Assembly: GCA_029567025.1 (NCBI GenBank)
Contig: JAKQLT010000025.1
Coordinates: 1 to 7,702, forward strand
Length of the DNA stretch: 7,702 nt
Direction: 5' to 3'
Origin: Candidatus Omnitrophota bacterium
GTDB taxonomy: Bacteria; Omnitrophota; Gorgyraeia; Zapsychrales; Zapsychraceae
The notes under the pieces are model-generated. The model was not told where the DNA came from. It made no database searches and saw nothing but the letters and a program-made list of their open reading frames with translations. Both the position numbers and the translations under genes were made by a program. Shown here one piece after another: positions 5,600 to 7,702 of the stretch (position 1 is its first letter; every line of letters starts with the position of its first letter).

Positions 5600-6334
5600 T
5601 TATTCTCTTGTGATTTTACTTTCTGAACTTTTTTCAGGGACGTAAAAAGCACTTTCTTCATTAATGACTTTAATCTGTTTATGCCACAAAAAATAAAAAC
5701 TTAGCCCCAATAACCCCAAAAAAAGAACTATCGCTAATATCATTTTCCAAATCATCCCGGCAGGCAGGGGTTTTACCTGGGTTAATAAACTTCTGGCTAA
5801 AGCCATATCCGCCTTAATCGATTCTAAAGTTTTTACATTTTCCCGGTAATTAGAAATATATCGTTCAGGATTTGCCGGCGGATCACTTTGAATATCAACA
5901 ATCTGATTGAGCTTTGCCTGAATCCCATTGAGTAAAAATATCGCTCTTTCCGCCATCTCGGTGTTCTTTAAGATTTCATTCATCTGAAGAGCTTCCACGC
6001 GTAGCGAATCAATATCCGCCTGAGGAATCAGCCAAAGATCTCCGCGCAATTCTATATTTCTTTCTAAAACCTCTAAGGGTTTAAGTTCATAAGTCCCAAA
6101 AACAAAATAACTCCCTTGCTGGGTATCATACGCTATTTCCAAATCAGCTTTATCAATAACATCTTCCGGTTTTGTTTCCTTAGGTAGATAAGTTTTAATA
6201 TCAACTTTTTGCACTTGTTCTTTAGAAGGATTTACAGAAACGACCTTTAAAACAACATTCGCCTCGCTCTTTTTGACAAAAAGCAATAACAGGAAAATTA
6301 AAAAATAATAACCGATTTTCTTAAAAACTCTCAT
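5600..6334 (-). CDS. Exported, single-pass membrane-anchored protein of unknown function
   Basis: I do not recognise a named family for this 244-residue protein. Topology is readable: a basic N-terminus (Lys5-Lys6), a hydrophobic core at about 7-20 and a possible signal peptidase site after SEA (Ala25). An exported region of about 165 residues follows, then one membrane helix at about 194-216 and a short basic-start tail (HKQIK) that should lie in the cytoplasm. The first exported part (about 27-105) looks beta-rich, with VVSVNPSKEQVQKVDIKTYL at its start, a PKETKPEDVID phrase, a YFVFGTYELKPLEVLERN stretch and DLWLIP at its end. The next part (about 105-188) is helical and may be coiled coil. 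It starts 18 bp after the upstream surface-protein gene, with AAGGA at 6345-6341, six bases from the ATG, so the two are probably made together. It could anchor that protein or link it to the inner membrane. It is not ATPase subunit a, which has several membrane helices and a conserved arginine in one of them. Confidence 0.8.
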   Translation of the reverse strand: MRVFKKIGYYFLIFLLLLFVKKSEANVVLKVVSVNPSKEQVQKVDIKTYLPKETKPEDVIDKADLEIAYDTQQGSYFVFGTYELKPLEVLERNIELRGDLWLIPQADIDSLRVEALQMNEILKNTEMAERAIFLLNGIQAKLNQIVDIQSDPPANPERYISNYRENVKTLESIKADMALARSLLTQVKPLPAGMIWKMILAIVLFLGLLGLSFYFLWHKQIKVINEESAFYVPEKSSESKITRE

Positions 6335-6352
6335 CGTCTTTCCTTTTTATCT

Positions 6353-7702
6353 TTACTGATATTCATACCAAGCTTGTGTAATAGGTTTATTGGCGATATT
6401 ATCAACCATCTTACGATTGATTTCCATAACCGCTTTTAATTCCTGCGTCTTGTTCTTTAAATATTTCATATCATTTTTTCTATCTTCGCTTAACGTATAT
6501 AATTTTTCTAAATTAACATCCTGATTGCCGGAAAGTTGTTTCATTTGATCCTGCACGCCGGATAATTGCCTAAAAATAGCGTCAAAAGAAGAGCTTGTCG
6601 AAGCCGCTTTCACTTCTCTCACTAAATCCTTGCTTAACTTAGATAAAGCTTGTTCCACCATACTCAATTGCGAATCCATGACCGCCGCGGTTTCTTTAAA
6701 TTCAGACAATCCCGTCGTAGCCCCTAAAATAGCTGAAACCTGACTGGAAATTTGGTCGAGATCCGTTGAAACAATAGTAATGACTAAAGCATCCAGACTG
6801 CCTTTCGTGGATTCAGAACAGATAATAGAAACTTCTCCCTTTCCCCAGCTATTTAAAAACTTCACTTCATATTCATAAATACCCGTAGTTCCCACTTCCT
6901 TCATTTGCGCCTTATTAATTCTTTGAACATTCTTAGTGTCATATAAATCTAATGTCGGGATTAATCCGCTATAAGTTCTATAACGAATGACCAAGGAATC
7001 ATTAGCGCGAACAACACTTTCTGTGTTTAATATTTCAGAACGCATGGCTAATTCTGATTGTTGTCTCGTTTCTTCTATTTTTTCGGTCAATGTCGTTTCT
7101 GTTGAAGACAAAATACCGCTAACATAATTTTGAATATCTGCTTTAGTAGAAATTAAATCTGCGGTTAATTGCTGGCGAGATGCCTCTATATCTTGACGTG
7201 TTTGCGCGGTTCCGCCAGCCACTGCTTCTCTGATTTCCTCAACAGAACTTGCTAATTTTGTTGCCGTTTGTGTAAAGAATTCATATTGTAATTTTTCCGC
7301 GCCCACATCAATATTCGCTGAAGAAGTATAAGTTATTTCATTATAAACAATAGCCAATGTCGTCGGATAAACTTTTCCTGATTCAAAATCTGTATTCGCA
7401 TAAGTAAAAGTATACATACCGCTTGTATTAGGCGCATTAGCGGTTAAAGTTTGTCTTATCGTTTCTCCATCAGGCTCATAAATCCTTATCGTCGCGCCTC
7501 CCATTCTCTGTCTTTCTGCTTCCGTTACACCAACAAGCTTTCCTTTTCTTTGTAATGAACCAACACAGTTTAAAACATCATCAGCAGGTGAATAACTATA
7601 AGAAAGAATTGCTTCCCAGCTGATTTGAGCTGAAGCCGCATTTTCAAGATAAACCGTAATAACATATGGGCTATTGCCTTCTTTGGGAGGATTCCAGGTG
7701 AC
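6353..7702 (-). CDS. Large secreted/surface protein with alternating beta-sandwich and coiled-coil domains, C-terminal part
   Basis: The frame is open to the window edge, so the 449 residues seen are only the C-terminal part; the methionine at 7504-7502 is internal, because clear domain sequence (for example VTVYLENAASAQISWEA) precedes it. Order in the fragment: a beta-rich, Ig- or carboxypeptidase-regulatory-like region (about 1-135, with GGATIRIYEPDG and SGMYTFTYANTDF); a coiled coil rich in Gln/Thr/Glu (about 137-234); a second beta domain (about 235-313, with VIRYRTYSGLIPTLDLYD, TGIYEYEVKF, WGKGEVSIICSES); and a second long coiled coil (about 314-439) ending ITQAWYEYQ. There is no membrane helix in the fragment, so any signal or anchor must be upstream or provided by the next protein. 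The make-up suggests an elongated extracellular or periplasmic fibre or stalk. The specific family is not recognised. The stop lies 18 bp before the membrane-anchored protein. Confidence 0.8.
   Translation of the reverse strand, partial: VTWNPPKEGNSPYVITVYLENAASAQISWEAILSYSYSPADDVLNCVGSLQRKGKLVGVTEAERQRMGGATIRIYEPDGETIRQTLTANAPNTSGMYTFTYANTDFESGKVYPTTLAIVYNEITYTSSANIDVGAEKLQYEFFTQTATKLASSVEEIREAVAGGTAQTRQDIEASRQQLTADLISTKADIQNYVSGILSSTETTLTEKIEETRQQSELAMRSEILNTESVVRANDSLVIRYRTYSGLIPTLDLYDTKNVQRINKAQMKEVGTTGIYEYEVKFLNSWGKGEVSIICSESTKGSLDALVITIVSTDLDQISSQVSAILGATTGLSEFKETAAVMDSQLSMVEQALSKLSKDLVREVKAASTSSSFDAIFRQLSGVQDQMKQLSGNQDVNLEKLYTLSEDRKNDMKYLKNKTQELKAVMEINRKMVDNIANKPITQAWYEYQ
6386..6763 (-). 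other. C-terminal coiled-coil segment of the surface protein
   Basis: About 125 residues with heptad-like hydrophobic spacing, few prolines and many Lys/Glu/Gln/Ser, for example MDSQLSMVEQALSKLSKDLV and later LKNKTQELKAVMEINRKMVD. This points to a rod-like oligomerising end close to the C-terminus. The short tail after it contains aromatic residues (AWYEYQ), which could be a contact site. Judged by eye only. Confidence 0.6.
7001..7294 (-). other. First coiled-coil segment of the surface protein
   Basis: About 98 residues between the two beta-rich domains, with repeated polar/hydrophobic heptad spacing, as in SSVEEIREAVAGG, RQDIEASRQQLTADL and TLTEKIEETRQQSELAM. Composition (Thr, Gln, Glu, Ala) and periodicity resemble the helical parts of surface fibres and methyl-accepting receptors, but no receptor signalling hairpin motif is present. 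Judged by eye only. Confidence 0.6.

Noticed and set aside
5600..6334. The membrane protein as a disguised ATPase subunit a
   Set aside because: It has a signal peptide and one further membrane helix only, with no arginine-bearing helix pair; subunit a has five or six helices.
6353..7504. Taking the ATG at 7504 as the true start of the surface protein
   Set aside because: The frame is open upstream to 7702 and encodes coherent beta-domain sequence; no ribosome site precedes this ATG.
1..7702. CRISPR arrays, tRNA/rRNA genes, insertion sequences or attachment sites
   Set aside because: The window is almost fully coding on one strand; no regularly spaced repeats, RNA-gene folds, transposase or terminal inverted repeats were seen.

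Overview
The window is one tightly packed, entirely minus-strand gene block (read right to left, 7702 to 1). It encodes a divergent F-type rotary ATPase, flanked upstream by two envelope proteins and downstream by the start of a secretion/pilus motor ATPase. The DNA is AT-rich. The GspE/PilB-type ATPase and the signal-peptide and coiled-coil envelope proteins suggest a Gram-negative-type bacterium. The style of the coiled-coil/beta-sandwich protein recalls uncultured PVC-group lineages such as Omnitrophota, but that placement is an impression and was not tested.

Layout in transcription order: (1) 7702-6353, C-terminal 449 residues of a larger secreted or surface protein with two beta-rich domains alternating with two long coiled coils; (2) 6334-5600, a 244-residue protein with a signal peptide, an exported domain and one C-terminal membrane anchor; (3) 5541-5287, short epsilon (atpC); (4) 5290-5078, c-ring subunit (atpE); (5) 5042-4305, b subunit whose C-terminus looks like the C-terminal domain of delta (atpF, b-delta fusion); (6) 4286-2766 alpha (atpA); (7) 2758-1904 gamma (atpG); (8) 1902-511 beta (atpD); (9) 487-1, N-terminal 162 residues of a GspE/PulE/PilB-type ATPase, cut by the window edge. 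Gaps are -4 to 58 bp and I found no convincing terminator or internal promoter, so co-transcription is likely.

The F1 motor looks catalytically sound: the beta P-loop, GER glutamate and Walker B aspartate, and the alpha P-loop and SRVGS arginine finger, are all present. The membrane part is odd. There is a c subunit with its ion-binding glutamate and a b subunit, but no subunit a (atpB), the stator half of the ion channel; epsilon and c overlap by 4 bp where subunit a would sit in the N-ATPase gene order. There is no separate delta and no atpQ/atpR. The order C-E-F-A-G-D matches neither the classical B-E-F-H-A-G-D-C nor the N-ATPase D-C-Q-R-B-E-F-A-G.

Two readings remain open. In the conservative one, this is a rearranged, N-ATPase-like proton ATPase whose subunit a lies elsewhere in the genome. 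In the more exciting one, the F1/c-ring motor is coupled to something other than a standard ion channel, perhaps the two envelope proteins encoded just upstream, by loose analogy with the F1-like ATPases of mycoplasmas. The sequence alone cannot decide.
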